From NCBI GenBank assembly GCA_019454045.1, contig SKCR01023798.1, positions 124,001 to 188,000 on the forward strand: a DNA stretch of 64,000 nt, in the 5' to 3' direction. Shown here in pieces: positions 34,100-46,429 of the stretch. Numbering within the stretch: the first letter of the stretch is position 1; each line of letters starts with the position of its first letter. Both the position numbers and the translations under genes were made by a program. The DNA comes from Zanthoxylum bungeanum (Eukaryota; Streptophyta; Magnoliopsida; Sapindales; Rutaceae). A model generated the notes under the pieces. That model saw only the letters and a list, made by a program, of their open reading frames with translations, ran no database searches and had not been told where the DNA came from.

Positions 34100-35670
34100 A
34101 TGGCATCTACAAATAACTCATCAAATCTTGCCGATGGATTCTCTATTACAAGACCTTCATTCTTCACCGCAACCGACTATAATTATTGAAAATGAGGTTT
34201 CTTAACTATATTTTAGCCGTAGATACACAATCCTTCCAGATGATCACACGGGGTGTAAGAATGCCAATGAAGAGGGATAGTAATGGTGTGGAGATTCCTA
34301 AGCCTCATATTGAGTGGACCGATGAAGAACTTGCACAAAGCTCCAAAAATGCTAAGGCACTTAACCATCTCATATGTGTCATTGATCGTAGTCAAATTAA
34401 CAAGCTTCCGGAATTTGGAAAAGCATATGAGTTATGGAAGTCTCTAGAAATGGTAAATGAGGGCACAAGCCAAGTGAAGGAATCAAAGATCAACCGGTTT
34501 ATGTGTGAATTAGATAGTTTCAAAATGGAATTCGGGGAAGAAATTCATCACATGATTTCAAGATTTACAATCATTATAAACCATCTAGGAGATTTGGGGA
34601 AAGTCATTAGGCCGATCAAGTGAAGAAAATTCTTAGGTCACTCCCAAAAGAATATAGAAGCTACACCTCCTCCATCAAAGAAGCAAACGACATGAACATT
34701 TTGAAGCTAGATGATTTGGTTGGAAAATTGTTCGAATATGAATTAGAGATCAAAATCGATCAAAATGAGGAAGATGAGAAAAGAATAAGGAAGAATCTTG
34801 CATTGAAAGCAAGAAAAAGAGATGATACTAGCTCAAGTGAAGAAGATAGTGATGATAAGTTGGTACAAATAACCAATAGGGTCAATAAGCTCCTCAAATC
34901 CGCAAAACTTAAAGAAAAGTCAAAATTGGATGAGAACAAAAAAGAAAAATGGCCACGGAAGCACAAAAAATTAGTTTGCTATGAATGTAATAAACCGGGT
35001 CATATAGCTACCGATTGCCCATTGAGAAAATTCACAGGAAAATCCAAGAAAAGGGCATTGAAAGCTACTTCAACTTGGAGCGATAGCAACTCAAGCTCAT
35101 CCGAGGAGGAAGAGATCAAATAAAGAACAAATCTAGCATGCATGGCTATCGAGGATGAGGACTTCTTCTTTGAAAGCGAAGAAGAAAAGGTACACAACTC
35201 TCAAAAATATAATGATTTATTTGATGTTTTTAATGAATTAAATGAGTTGTGTGAAATCCTTAAAAAGAAGTATAAATTGATTAAAAATGAGCATTTATCA
35301 CTTAAAAATAAACATGCATCTTGTATGGATAAAATTCATGTTTTAGACAATGACATTATTTGCTTAAGGCCAAACATGAAAAAGAAATAGTTAACATGCC
35401 TTCTAGCTCAAAAACATGTAATTATGAATCTATTTTGAATGAAAATGTTGCTTTAAACAAAAAGGTAATACATTTGCAAAATATTATAGCAAAATTCACA
35501 TTGGGAAAGAAATATTTTGATATGCTTTTTGGATCCAAAAAAAGTGCTTATAATAGAGAAGAATTATGATATAAGCCTTACATCAAGAGAAAATTTTTGA
35601 AGAATTATTTTGTTAAGGCATCTAATTCTCATGCTAATGTTGCTATAAATGAATTGATCCCAAAGGCTTA
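34100..35670 (+). pseudogene. Sirevirus-like gag, frameshifted
   Basis: From an ATG at 34100 (MASTNNSS, then RPSFFTATDYNY) a stop and shift follow at about 34180. The main gag runs 34186-34620, and a shift leads into 34620-35123. The second block has a zinc knuckle CYECNKPGHIATDC (C-x2-C-x4-H-x4-C) near 34978 and basic and serine/glutamate-rich stretches. A third block, 35142-35569, is acidic then coiled-coil-like (LNELCEILKKKYKLI). The remnant ends with FVKASNSHANV and a PKA motif that in Sireviruses precedes protease. Nothing after it is coding. Confidence 0.85.
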
Positions 35671-35689
35671 ACGAGATGAGGAATGACAA

Positions 35690-36516
35690 CGGTTATAGGT
35701 AAAATTTGTATTCACGGAAACATTGGTACCAATGTCTGGAGACCGACATACCGGTGTCTGGAGACCGGCATACCGGTCTCAGACATGACAGTTGGGATTG
35801 CTTTACATTTTACTATATATTGAGCCTCAATTCGTTTTTGCAAAAAATAGAACCTTCATACATCTTACATTAAGGCAAATACAAAAGTGTTTTATAAACC
35901 TTCTTAATCATACACACTCATACATCAAGCTCACACACTACACCTTCTAATCTTTAGTAGTGAGCTTAGAACACTTGGGTAAGCAACTCACACTTACAAT
36001 CTTCATCATCTTTGTGAGTGCCCAAGTGTGTTTAAAAACTTTTTAATGAAAACACTTGTGATTTATGAAATCCCATCGTTTGGGTAATTGTAAGGGTTTG
36101 TGAGTGAGCTTATGTATAAAACTCAAAGTGTAAGGGTTTGGAGTGAACCTTGTGTAAAACTCTTAGTTGCAGGTGAGCCACGGCAAAAACTCGATTGATA
36201 GAGAAAAGCTTTAAGCGCGACTTGAGGGAATGGACATAGGCATTGTTGGTCGAACCACTATAACTCACGATGTTATTTTCTCTATTTCTTAATTCTTTAA
36301 TTACCACAAGTTTATTATTGTATTTAATTATATATATTAGAAACTTGCATATAGGTAATATTTATTGTTTGAGAAAATATACCTTAAGCTTAATCGGTAA
36401 AAGTAGTTAAAATCGGCAAAGATTTTTTATTTCCGGATTATTAGGCAATAACCCAATTCACCCCCTCCTCTTGAGAATATAGAGTTTGGTTGTTATATTG
36501 CTTGTAGGTAATTTCA
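35690..36516 (+). mobile_element. Sirevirus-like 3' LTR, 5'-truncated
   Basis: It matches 33270-34043 of the 5' LTR and ends ATTTCA. Its first 600 bp or so, including most of the CATACCGGT array, are absent; two CATACCGGT copies remain at 35750-35785. Confidence 0.85.
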
Positions 36517-37741
36517 ACTATAAATGACATCGACCTTAGAATAGTCTTGTAGTAATATTGGACACTAGGTGGTCCGACATTGGGATAAGTATTACTATTG
36601 TAAACTATTCTTAAAGTAAATACTTCTAGTCGTTGGTTTTGGAATACGGTCGAATTTCTATAACCTAGAAGACTAGCACATGCCGTATATTGGAATTGGA
36701 GCTCCAATTGTTTAACCCGATGTACCATGAGCTTTGGAAGCTCGTATAGACGTGTGTGTATTGGTTGGACCGAATACTGAATGACTCACAGATGATTCCT
36801 AATTGTTGGAAATACACACCACCGTCAATAAGAATCTTCTCGAGTCGAGTAGCATATGTAATCCTTCGACTATAGGATAACATTGATTTTATGTGAGATC
36901 CTTCACACTTTGATGCCGTGTATGTTAGAAATATTTCATGGTCTGGCCTCTAGATGTTTGTTAGGTGTGGACCGATGCACTCGTTAATCAAGAGCGAATC
37001 AAGATAGAATTTGTCGGACCGTATGTGTACCATAAGGGGTTTAGGTATCCATGTAAGTAAGTCATGATTCTTAAAAATTTGGCCAAAATCAATCACCTAT
37101 GGTGGATCGCATCAGTTATGAAGAATCGTGGACATGTCGATATGAGATGTGCGCCTTGAAAACTTGACGGTGTATTCTTTGTTTCCTAAGGACAACTCGG
37201 ACAACCTACGATCGAGGGATTGTTAAACATATGTGATGACCTCGACTTGTATAGTTCAGAAAGGTCGTTCGTGTTCTTCGTGAATTCAGAGGTGGATGAA
37301 TTACGTACATATTAGCTAGGCTTATATGACGAACGCGTCTGAACTTAGAGAGTCCCAATATGAAGTGTACTCGTTGAGCCCTTGGGTAGCCGATTAATTT
37401 TGATAAAAGATAATATTCAATATTATAATTATCAACTAAGATAATCAAGTATTATTGGACAACATTGATTATTTACTTTGACCTAATTGGATTAATTCAA
37501 TATTTACACAAGGTCTTTGTCATAATTTCATAATTATCTCAACCATCTGAGGATATTATGGTAATTACAAGTATGTAATTATAGGTATTTTTGGCTTGAT
37601 TTAATTGGTTTAAATCAAAATGGAAGACATGTAACTAATCCATTAATTACGCTTTGTCTTGATTTAATTGGTTTGAATCAAAGTGGTAGACAAATATGAT
37701 TAGTCACACATAATTATACATATTTGGACAAATTAGATTAA
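36517..37741 (+). mobile_element. Copia A 3' LTR, part 2
   Basis: This continues the LTR interrupted at 32669. It shares ordered blocks with 6640-7400 of the solo LTR: CTCGTATAGACGTGT, AATCTTCTCGAGTCGAGTAGCAT, CACACTTTGATG and a block near 37330 with CTTAGAGAGTCCCA. It is interrupted at ATTAA by the next insertion. Confidence 0.8.
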
Positions 37742-39772
37742 TGACCGGCGTAAACACACACGTATAACGCAAGCGTACGTATCGTTCAAGTAGTATAAAA
37801 AGTATCGATCCCACGAGGACTTAAAACCTTTTTGTTATCAATTTATGGGGCCAAATGATTACCAGTATCTAACAGGTTGTTTAATTGATTTGAAATGGCG
37901 ACGATTCTAATTTAAAGACAAGTAAATAAAATTGTTCGAAAGTAGATTTTAAGAAAATTCAATATTAAAACTATCTAGGGTTGTGATTTATTCCAATATT
38001 TTTTTAAAGATGAAGTGGTTATCTTATAGTTGGGTAATATATTGATTTATTAACCTGGAACACTAATTTATGTAAAAGCCTCTTCCGATGGTCAATTACA
38101 AATACCTAGTATAATTCAATTGAACCATATGTCTATGTCAACAAAATTACCTAGATTCATTAAGATTAAGTTCTAATTATGGCTACCCCCGCCCGACAGG
38201 TATATTCCTATCCTGTAAGGAAATCTATTAAAGGTTTATCTATCCTCAAGGAAGATCGTGGGTTATTGAGTCTAAGGTCTTAAACCTAAAATCCTTATGT
38301 CTAGTTCATTTTAAGTTTATCTTATCAATTTTTATTAGTGGCCAGTTAATAAAAAGCATTAAGATTAAGTCTTAATAAATAAATCTTTATATTACCAACA
38401 TTATATTTTAACCCTTATAGACCGGTGATATTGGATTTTATCACAACCCTAGATTACTAACTTAGTTATGACACATAGCTAGGGCGAGTAAAAACTTAAA
38501 AGTAAAAGCCATAAAATAAAAGTGATTAAAAGTAATTGCGGTAAAGTAAAAGCTTAAAAGTAAAATAAAATAAAAATGCTAAAGTAAAATGAATTATTTC
38601 TACTACTACTAATTTAGATAATCTCCCAGAAAATAATATATAAACTTGTAATTATTACCAACCGACCAATCTGGCGGTATCTTTGATTAGTCAGGTTTAA
38701 ACCAGATTAAAATTAAATTACCAACCGACCAATCTGGCGGTATCCTGATTAAGTCAAATTAAGTCCAACCAGCCATAAAGGCGGAACAAAAATAAACCAG
38801 CCATAAAGGCGGAAGAGGAATTAAATTTACCAACCGACCAATCTGGCGGTATCCTTTTTTAATCAGGTTAACCAAGTTGAAATGATTTACCAACCGACCA
38901 ATATAGCGGTATCCCTTCTTAAGTCAAATTTTAAATAGTAAATATATTATTTTTAAGGGAGATTAATCTAAATAGCAATAGTAAAAGAATTACCTTTCAC
39001 CCTAGCATAGGGAAGTTACCTCCTCATAGTGAATAGTAAAACTGTAAAAAGTAAAAGGTAAAAATAAATTACTATTACTATTCAAAAGTAAAATTACTAT
39101 TATTACAGAACGTAATTAAAAATTACAAAACTAAATTAAAAGAAAGTTAGAGAGAGAAGCACTCACTAATTACATAGAAGAAATGAGAGAGAATGGTACA
39201 CTGAAATCTGAAAATTCGAGCTCTATTTATAGGCAAAAAATTCGATTTCCAGCGTCGCGACGCTGAAGGTCCCCGCGTCGCGACTCTGGAACAGTGAGAC
39301 GTGGCACAAGGACAGCTTGACACGTAGTGATTCGGATAAGAGGATAAGGTCGACACGTGTCATGGCGGCTGGAACTCAATTATGAAGCTGACGTCATTGA
39401 TGACGTAGCACTGTTCATGACGTCATTGGTGACGTCATGATGATGTGGCGTGCGCACGTTAGCGGATCTTCTGTGGTGGTGACACGTGGCACGGCGCATG
39501 TTAGCAAAGTCAAACTTCTCAAATTGTTGTCCGTTGACCCGGCGCATGTTAGCAGATTCGGTGCACACGGGGCGTCGCGACGCGCAAAAGATCAAAATAT
39601 CCCTGCTGACGCATTTTTGTCCGGTTTTGCCCCAAATTGCCTCCAGTGCTATCCAATTTTATTTATCTGCAAAATAACAACAAAACACATCAAAACGTTC
39701 ATAAATCTCGAGAAACAATACAAAACATTAGGTCAAATGAGTGAGAAATAGTGATATAATTACCACTCATCA
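37742..39772 (+). mobile_element. Solo LTR-like insertion of unknown family, 2,031 bp
   Basis: It begins TGACCGGCG and ends ACTCATCA, with the perfect 5-bp duplication ATTAA (37737-37741 and 39773-39777), so TG..CA ends and duplication length point to an LTR. The GTATCGATCCCACGAGGAC-type block near its start is a phrase seen in plant repeats, but I cannot name the lineage. It contains four copies of ACCAACCGACCAATCTGGCG-like sequence (38658-38920), two GCCATAAAGGCGGAA copies, several GACGTCA sites and GTCGCGAC palindromes near its end. It is inserted in the 3' LTR of Copia A. Confidence 0.8.
38650..38925. repeat. Short interspersed repeats inside the solo LTR
   Basis: Four copies of a 25-bp word (core CCGACCAATCTGGCGGTATC, last copy AATATAGCGG) are separated by 60-120 bp. 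Two copies of CCAGCCATAAAGGCGGAA lie between them. Confidence 0.85.
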
Positions 39773-40958
39773 ATTAAGCCCACATAAAAGTTGATTAGAA
39801 CTTTTATTAATTAAAAATTGTCTAAGTTTTGCTATAAATAGCAAGCTTTATGAAGATTTTAATTAAGCTTAAGAAAACTAAATACAAGTAATTCTTGAAG
39901 AAATTAGTCTAAGTTAGATAAGTGTTTAGAGAAACTTTGTGAGGTCTCTACAACATTTCATTTATGAGAAATCAAGATTGGATCTTGGAGTGAAGCTTGC
40001 TAGCATTGGAATCAAGGTTGGATCTTGGAGTCAAGCTTGCAAACCTTGGAAGTTCTCCAACAATTTCAACAAAGAGAATGAGATTAGATCTTTGCATCAA
40101 GCTTACTAGGTCAGTTTGAAATTGTCTTAAACTATGTTCTTCATTAGTGAGTTTTCATTAGTGAGACATATAGTGATGAATTACGTATTGGATGCATGAT
40201 TACATAGCTTAAAGTTGAAATAAGGCTAATAAATTGTGTTAGGATGCTTTAGAAGTATATACACAATATGCTTGTTAATTAGGTCAAAGATGTTCATGTT
40301 GGACATGGAACAATTAATAAGAGTTTGGAACTCTAGATTAAAGTTTAGAGTTATGGCTACCATTCTATAATCACTTGACTACCTTTGGGTGAACTAGAAA
40401 TATTCATGAGACATTTCATAGTGGGATTCTAAATTGGTTTGTGTTTTTTATTCAAATAAATGCATATATGTATTTAGAAAACATGTATGTTAGTTGTATA
40501 ACATGTGTTGTGGTTGGTTTTGATGTTAAAATTGGTTTTAAGGTGTATTGAAATGATAGGAGAAAATTGAAAGTGTTTAGGATTGGTTTGAAGTTCAAAA
40601 ATGCTCATTGCCCACGGGAGCGTCGAGACACTGAGCATCAGACCTAGGAGCGTCGCAACTACCACTCTTCCGCGTCGTAACGCCGAGATGTTCAGCTCTC
40701 GTAGTTGCTCTCGTACTTTAAAGCGTCTCAACTCCCAAGACTCCGCTTCGTGACTCCGAGAGCTGATGAACACTAAAATTTCATTTTCTCCGTTCCGGAG
40801 TTTCCGGACTCTGATTTGGTCCCCGTGTTTTCCTACGGACTCATATTGAATGTAGTTTTCATTAAAAATATTTTAAAATACACATATTTCTTATATCATT
40901 GGGTTAGACCCACTTTCGCTGCACGGGGAACCGATCTGACCCTATGGGTGCCCCAACA
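39773..40958 (+). mobile_element. Copia A 3' LTR, part 3
   Basis: It aligns with the 5' LTR 27035-28169 from about 39860 on, with a few percent differences, and ends CCCCAACA. It repeats the GTCGCGAC-like cluster at 40617-40760. Confidence 0.85.
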
Positions 40959-41946
40959 AGTGGGGCTGTTGAGCAATGTGTGTGGGGTCAATTGGAAGAC
41001 AATTGGGACCCATGGCAGGTTGGGTTTGAATCCAGCCCACTAAAGACAGCTCTGCTTCAATAACTGAGAAAGCTACTGAGTCTATAGGATTAACCTCATC
41101 AGTTTTGATTCAGTGGGCTAATGCTGCAAGGGTTCTCTGAAGAGAGGAGACGAATGAATCTAAAGTGCTTCCTTGTGTTTTGTGTGGGTTTTTCTGTGAT
41201 TTTGGGTTTAGATTATTGTGTATATATGTGTTTCTGGGTTTATGATGTTGTTGAATGGGTGTGCATTTTTTGTTTGTATTTGGTTTAGGCTTGTGTTGAT
41301 AGGTAGGGTTAGCTTTCTGTGTTTGGTTGTGCTATTGTTTGCAGATTTATTGTTCCATTATTGTGAGGGCATTTAGAGCTTATTAGGGTTAGTCATTTAG
41401 TAGGGATGACATGAAAAATCCTAGGTAATCAACAAGCCCAACTAACAGTAGGAATAGGCTCGTACAAATTATAAACAAGGCTTAGTTCATTTTTTACGAA
41501 CCTTCCTCCTCAGGTCACTTCTTAGGAATGTCAAATTTGGAATCCTCCTCTGTAATTCCACTCAACGTCTTGCCCCCGAAACACTTGCCCCACGCCCAAC
41601 CGAGCCAGTTGAAGTGGGAAGCTCAGGATCAGTGGGATACAGCGACTATGACACAGCATTATGGGCAAAACAACCATTCAAAGGGAAAGGTAAGAAAATG
41701 TCTTAGAGGCAGAGGATGAAAGAGGGTGCAACGCTGTGTTTGAAAGAAGGGGGATACTGGTAGAAACAACAACTCCAGCTGTGAAACGTAAGAGGGGGCT
41801 GCTGAGCAATATGTGTGGGGTCAATTGAAGACAATTGGGACCCATGGCAGGTTGGGTCTGAATCCAGCCCACTGAAGACAGCTCTGCTTCAGTAACTGAG
41901 TAAGCCACTGAGTTTATAGGATTACCTCATCAATTTTGATTTAGTT
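40959..41946. repeat. Direct repeat pair of about 155 bp
   Basis: Blocks 40959-41114 and 41794-41946 are direct repeats (CAATTGGGACCCATGGCAGG, AATCCAGCCCACT, GACAGCTCTGCTTCA) about 836 bp apart. The region between has no credible ORF. It could be a small LTR-type element, but I see no PBS or target duplication. Confidence 0.6.
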
Positions 41947-42386
41947 AAAATCTCCGAAGGGTTATAAGAATCTCTTAAACATTTTATCTCTGCTTACTCA
42001 ATTTAGCTTAAAATTCTCTTTGATAGCAGGACTTTTCAATCAAAATCTTTATTCCAAAGGCGAATTTTGAGTTTAGTTTTTTTGAGTGACTTGGGTGATC
42101 GGTTTTCTCTTAGGGTTGTTCGACAACATTTGCGATTTTTTTGCGAAATTTTTTTATGATATATATATATATATATATACATATTTAATAACACCAACTT
42201 AAAGGGACGTAAAATAGTTTAAAATCATTCTACTTTAATCATACTTGAATTTCAGTAATGATTAAGAAGATTCTTAAAAAAATAACGGTCAGTGGGACTT
42301 TGTATGTAATAAAAAACTTGAACATTGAAACACATTTCTTTGAAAACACTATAATAAACTATTAATATCAATAAAAATAGAAATCG
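41947..42386. other. Unassigned AT-rich interval
   Basis: It contains an (AT)n run at 42158-42180. No ORF or boundary. Confidence 0.35.
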
Positions 42387-44750
42387 TGTAACATCCCGCC
42401 CGAAGTCAGGATGCTACCGGTAGGAGACAGGAAAACCCATCTCCATAAGCCTCTATTTCTACTAAAATTTCGGCATGACCTTTGCTAAAAATCATGAAAC
42501 CTGGATCCAAGTCCAGCCACCTCAAGGTGTCCTGATATAAAATTCAAAAGCAATCATCTCAACTTATGCAAATAGCCTCCGGCCTGACAAATCTCAACTC
42601 ATTTATAAATAGGCATCCGGCCTGACATAAAAAAAAATAACTACAATAACTACGTGCTCAGCACGATTAACACTACATATGTGATACAAATAAATAAAAC
42701 TAAAGCTGTGGGAGCCCAATCACACATTCCAGAACCATACAACGACTCAAGATCGACTTGACTGCATCGGGGTGATCCGCTGTCTGCAAGACGCCTCAAG
42801 AATCTTCTAGCATTGTAAGTCCAATGAGAACCTGTAAAACTAGCAAACAGTCGAGGTGTGAGCTATAAAGCTCAGTAAGTACTCACGTCTTATGTAAATA
42901 TATCAAATGACAACAAAACTTAAATAGAAATAAGACATATGTAAATACACAAACTTATAAATCATATCCTTACCCGATGGCCGTTTACTTATGTTATACC
43001 AGGATAATTTACTCACTGTACTGAATACAACACTGTAGTACACTTATCTACTCGATCCCACACTATATTTCACATCTACGGAATTCTGACTTCACTCATA
43101 CACCAATCTAGAAGCATTCATCCACGTATGTACATACTCTTTTTCTACAATGTAGCTACACTTTATATACTAACAACATCAGATTTTCTCCTAACTGGAA
43201 CTAACTTATTATCTACCAAACCACCCAAACACGTGGCTAAGGCCAACATAAACCCGTGGTGGTTTAGTGAGCTTAAACTATGACTGGTTACTTCATATGG
43301 ATTACATAAGCTAAAATAAAAATAAAAACAAAAACAAAAAACTAACTATAAGCTGTAAAACTTTTACTGAAACACTGAGCTAAAGCCTCAGACCTCCATA
43401 TAATATAAGATACTGACTCTTGATTCCATCTATTGGAATCCTTACAACTGCATTCTAAGTGTGGTAAACCCCCAACACTCAACCTTTACATTAATATCAC
43501 ATATTGACCATGCATTTCAATATACAATTTATACAAAGTACATACTCATAGCATACTACGATACTACCCATCAAATACAACCGGATATCACTGAACTTCC
43601 ATAACAAAGAAAATATCTTAAGAAAGCCAATCATTATGAAAATTCTTCTCTTGTCTGAAAACAAATCTCTTCCTTTGAAACTTTTCTAGAAATCATTTTC
43701 TTTCTGTAAAACTTTGAGAATCTCTTAAAACTACTTCTCTTGAAAACTCGTTTATAAACCATCATTTTCTGTAAATTTGTCTATGAAAATCCATTTCTTA
43801 AAATCTGTTTCTGAAAAATTTATATCTGAAAGATCTGTTCTGACCCTGAAACTAGTGGTCTTGGGGCGTTACGTATCGCCGTCCCCCAAGCCACTGAACT
43901 AGAGCTGGGGGTGCAAATCTATACTATCCTCCAAGCTTTGAATTTAGGATCTAGGGGCATCTGTCATCCATAGTCCTGAACTAGGATCTGGGGGCGTTAC
44001 GTATCGTCGTCCCCCCAGTCTTCTACATGTGCACATGTGCTCTCCGTCAATTCCATATCTGAATCAAGTTACATACTGATGTGGGTTTTTCCCCCATGCC
44101 TCGAAAACATAAAACTCAAGTTCTAAAATCATTCTTTCCAAAACTCAACATAATAAAACTGTCTTCTAGAAACATACTTTTCTTTAAAACAACTGAGACA
44201 ATATCTCGCTAACGCCCTAAGTGCTTTAAAAATAAGTCTAATATCAAAACATATAAATAAAATGAACTTTGAAAAGAAAGGTCCACCCACTATAACCAGG
44301 ATCCAGGGGCGTTACGCATCGCCGTCCCCCTAGTCCTGGGTCTGTATCTGTCAATGTGCACTATGTCTCCCTCTGGGTATGCAAAATGCATATGCATCAT
44401 CATATCAACCCTATGATCATGTAAGTCATGCAATGCAATGTAATGACATAATCCATATACACAACAGCAAAGTCAACCACACTCCATTACGAGCTGGTGA
44501 CATCTCACTCATCCAATACATATAAAATGGACTCGTACCCCATTCCAACAAATACATTTATATAGGAAATGCTCGCACGTGTCATTAAACATATCAATAC
44601 ATTTCATACATTGGTTCCACACTCAGACTAGGACTAAACTGAAGTCTGGAAACTTCATTAAAACTCTTTACAAAATTTTTACATCTCGCGTACTGAAAAA
44701 TAAGGCCTCCTAAAATAAAAGACTCTAGACGACCGACTAATTAATCTTAC
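42387..44750 (-). mobile_element. Gypsy chromovirus-like LTR
   Basis: The left border is TGTAACATCCCGCCCG, which on the minus strand is the GGGATGTTACA end of a Tekay/Del-type LTR. It has three copies of GGGGCGTTACG..CG..GTCCCCC (about 43861, 43983 and 44307). Related GGGGGAC..ACAACGC phrases occur in the opposite sense in the solo LTR at 753-3216 (about 2412 and 2509), supporting the same lineage. The right end is uncertain because no matching duplication was found. Confidence 0.65.
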
Positions 44751-44898
44751 CTTCCCCTGATTTGATGAATATGTGTCTCACGACAAAAAGAGATGGACCG
44801 GTTGATATTTTCACCAAATCTTATCTCTCAGGTCGTTATATCATTTTTGTTTCTAAACTCAATCTGGTTGTCTTATTATCATCTTGAGTTTGAGGGGA
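44742..44898 (+). pseudogene. Copia pol C-terminal scrap and polypurine tract
   Basis: Around 44788 the sequence reads DIFTKSYLSGRYIIFVSKLNL-like in one frame with minor breaks, the usual Copia RNase H tail. GTTTGAGGGGACG follows as polypurine tract. The rest of the element is gone. Confidence 0.6.
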
Positions 44899-45320
44899 CG
44901 TTAAGATATAGTTGCCAAATATGATTGATTATGATTATTCACAATTAGTGTAATTGATTGCAATTAATTTTGTAAATATTTATACATTATTTTTTTATTT
45001 TTGAAATCGTTGAAAATTCTGCCGTCAAACCACTCATTCTTGGCTTAAGGGAAGCCAGTAAACCCTTGTATGTCCCAGACTTTTACAAGAAATACACTCT
45101 TTGAATTCGAACCCAGGACCTGGAGGTCATATCCTGAGCCATACACCACCAAGCGATGCCCCTTGGGGACTTATTACTATAATTTTATAACGGGTATAAT
45201 TATGAAATATCCACCTATGTAAGCCTATATAAAAGGTAACATGTATTCTCTTTATAATTAATAAAGCAATATAACTTTTTTTCATCCCTACGTTTGTTTA
45301 AACTCCTACAGTTTTTAACA
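44899..45320 (+). mobile_element. Copia 3' LTR carrying a SINE
   Basis: It starts (CG)TTAAGATATAG after the polypurine tract. CCTATATAAAAGG at 45224-45236 is a good TATA box. It is interrupted by the SINE. The end is approximate. Confidence 0.5.
44985..45170 (-). mobile_element. tRNA-derived SINE
   Basis: On the minus strand it carries an A-box-like TGGCTCAGGA and a B box GGGTTCGAATTC about 30 bases later, then TTTCTTGTAA, the GGCTTAAG/GAGTGGTTTG body, and an A-rich tail. It shares the body with the palindrome at 9160-9434. It is not a tRNA gene, since no cloverleaf closes. Confidence 0.7.
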
Positions 45321-46429
45321 GTGAAAAAAATTCAATAATGAAAGAAAATAATGTAAAAATTAATTGTTTCTATAAAGTTGCTCTTTTTTTATAGGAGTGG
45401 TCCGGGGATAGTTTACACAGACAGTCAGTTATGATCCTCAAATTTGAACCAAAATTAGAGATCATAAATCTAAGAAAAGTTAATAATTATAGCAATAACT
45501 AAAAAAAAAAATCTATTTTTTTAATATATAGAGAACCTTATAATTTAAAATTTGTCTAAGACCTCCCAAAACTCAAGGCTGTACTTACATTATTTAGAAG
45601 CATCATCGGGTGGTCTAGCAAAAGCTTTTTTTTTTTTTTTTTGCTTGAAAGCACTTTCCAACTCATGTTTGTTTTATTTATTTTTTTATTCTTATTTTTA
45701 TTTGGTATATCTTTTAATAGAGGTAAAAGAGTTTTTTTTTTTTTTAATTAAAAGATCTTTTTTAAAAATTTTGGAGTGTTTAGTTATATTTAGAGTATAG
45801 TTTTTTATTATTAAAAAAGATATTTTGCCTTTATTGATAAAAACTTAAAATTTGGGTTTTTAGAATTAGATGTTAGAAAGCTTTCAAAAATAGTTATAAA
45901 TTATCTAAAATATTCTTATTTTATTTCGCAATAATATTTTATTATTTCATAACACAATTTTAAAAACTTGTCCATTAAAGTAATCTTATAATTTTTAATA
46001 AAAATTTTCATTAACAACCAAATATATTTTTTGTCAAAAGTTTTACTTCTAAAAATTCTACTAGTAAAAGCTCTATTTAATCTACATTTGAAAAGTTATA
46101 CCAAACAGAGCCTTAATCGTATTCGATGCTGAATTGACTTTTTTGTTGAGTTTTTTATATAAATTATGATCGATAATTTATTATATAATAATTTAGAAGT
46201 TATTGAATTTTAATCTTATATTATTATTATATCAGGCGTTTCAAAAGATTATGAAAAGCTTATTATAGCTTAGTTCAGCACGGGATCTAAATCTATTACA
46301 CTCGTGAAGAACATGTCTGCCTGGATGGCTTATATCACATTGGAATCTTACTATGCTTTCTTGGTTGTTTTTTTTTTCAAATTTTAAGCAAGTTGTTTGT
46401 GTTGGGTCAGTTGTGTTGGCAAATTCGGT
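45321..46429. other. AT-rich interval with possible MITE end
   Basis: Long T and A tracts (for example 45624-45643). ACCAAACAGAGCC near 46103 resembles the end of common plant MITEs, but no partner repeat is present. Confidence 0.3.

Larger units (their letters stand above)
32670..36516 (+). mobile_element. Sirevirus-like Copia element lacking pol
   Basis: It starts TGTTAGCG and ends ATTTCA, flanked by GCTAT (32665-32669) and ACTAT (36517-36521), a 5-bp duplication with one mismatch. It contains a 1,374-bp 5' LTR, PBS, gag, and a shortened 3' LTR. Pol and the first 600 bp or so of the 3' LTR are missing, apparently through one deletion. The 3' parts of the LTRs differ at about 6 of 97 aligned positions, so the insertion is not recent. 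Confidence 0.85.
27035..40958 (+). mobile_element. Copia element A, with two insertions in its 3' LTR
   Basis: Its parts are a truncated 5' LTR (27035-28169), PBS, leader, gag-pol remains (to 32512), a polypurine tract, and a 3' LTR in three pieces (32527-32669, 36517-37741, 39773-40958). Removing the two insertions gives a 3' LTR of about 2.55 kb. The 5' and 3' LTRs correspond over about 1.1 kb (27035-28169 and 39860-40958). The 5' LTR has lost its first 1.4 kb or so, so no target duplication can be checked. Confidence 0.85.

Noticed and set aside
39437..39751. A 104-codon ORF and overlapping frames on both strands
   Set aside because: It lies in the GC-richer end of the solo LTR, with no domain.
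45085..45160. A tRNA gene, because of A- and B-box-like motifs
   Set aside because: No acceptor stem or cloverleaf can be closed, and the downstream body and A-rich tail match the other SINE copies.
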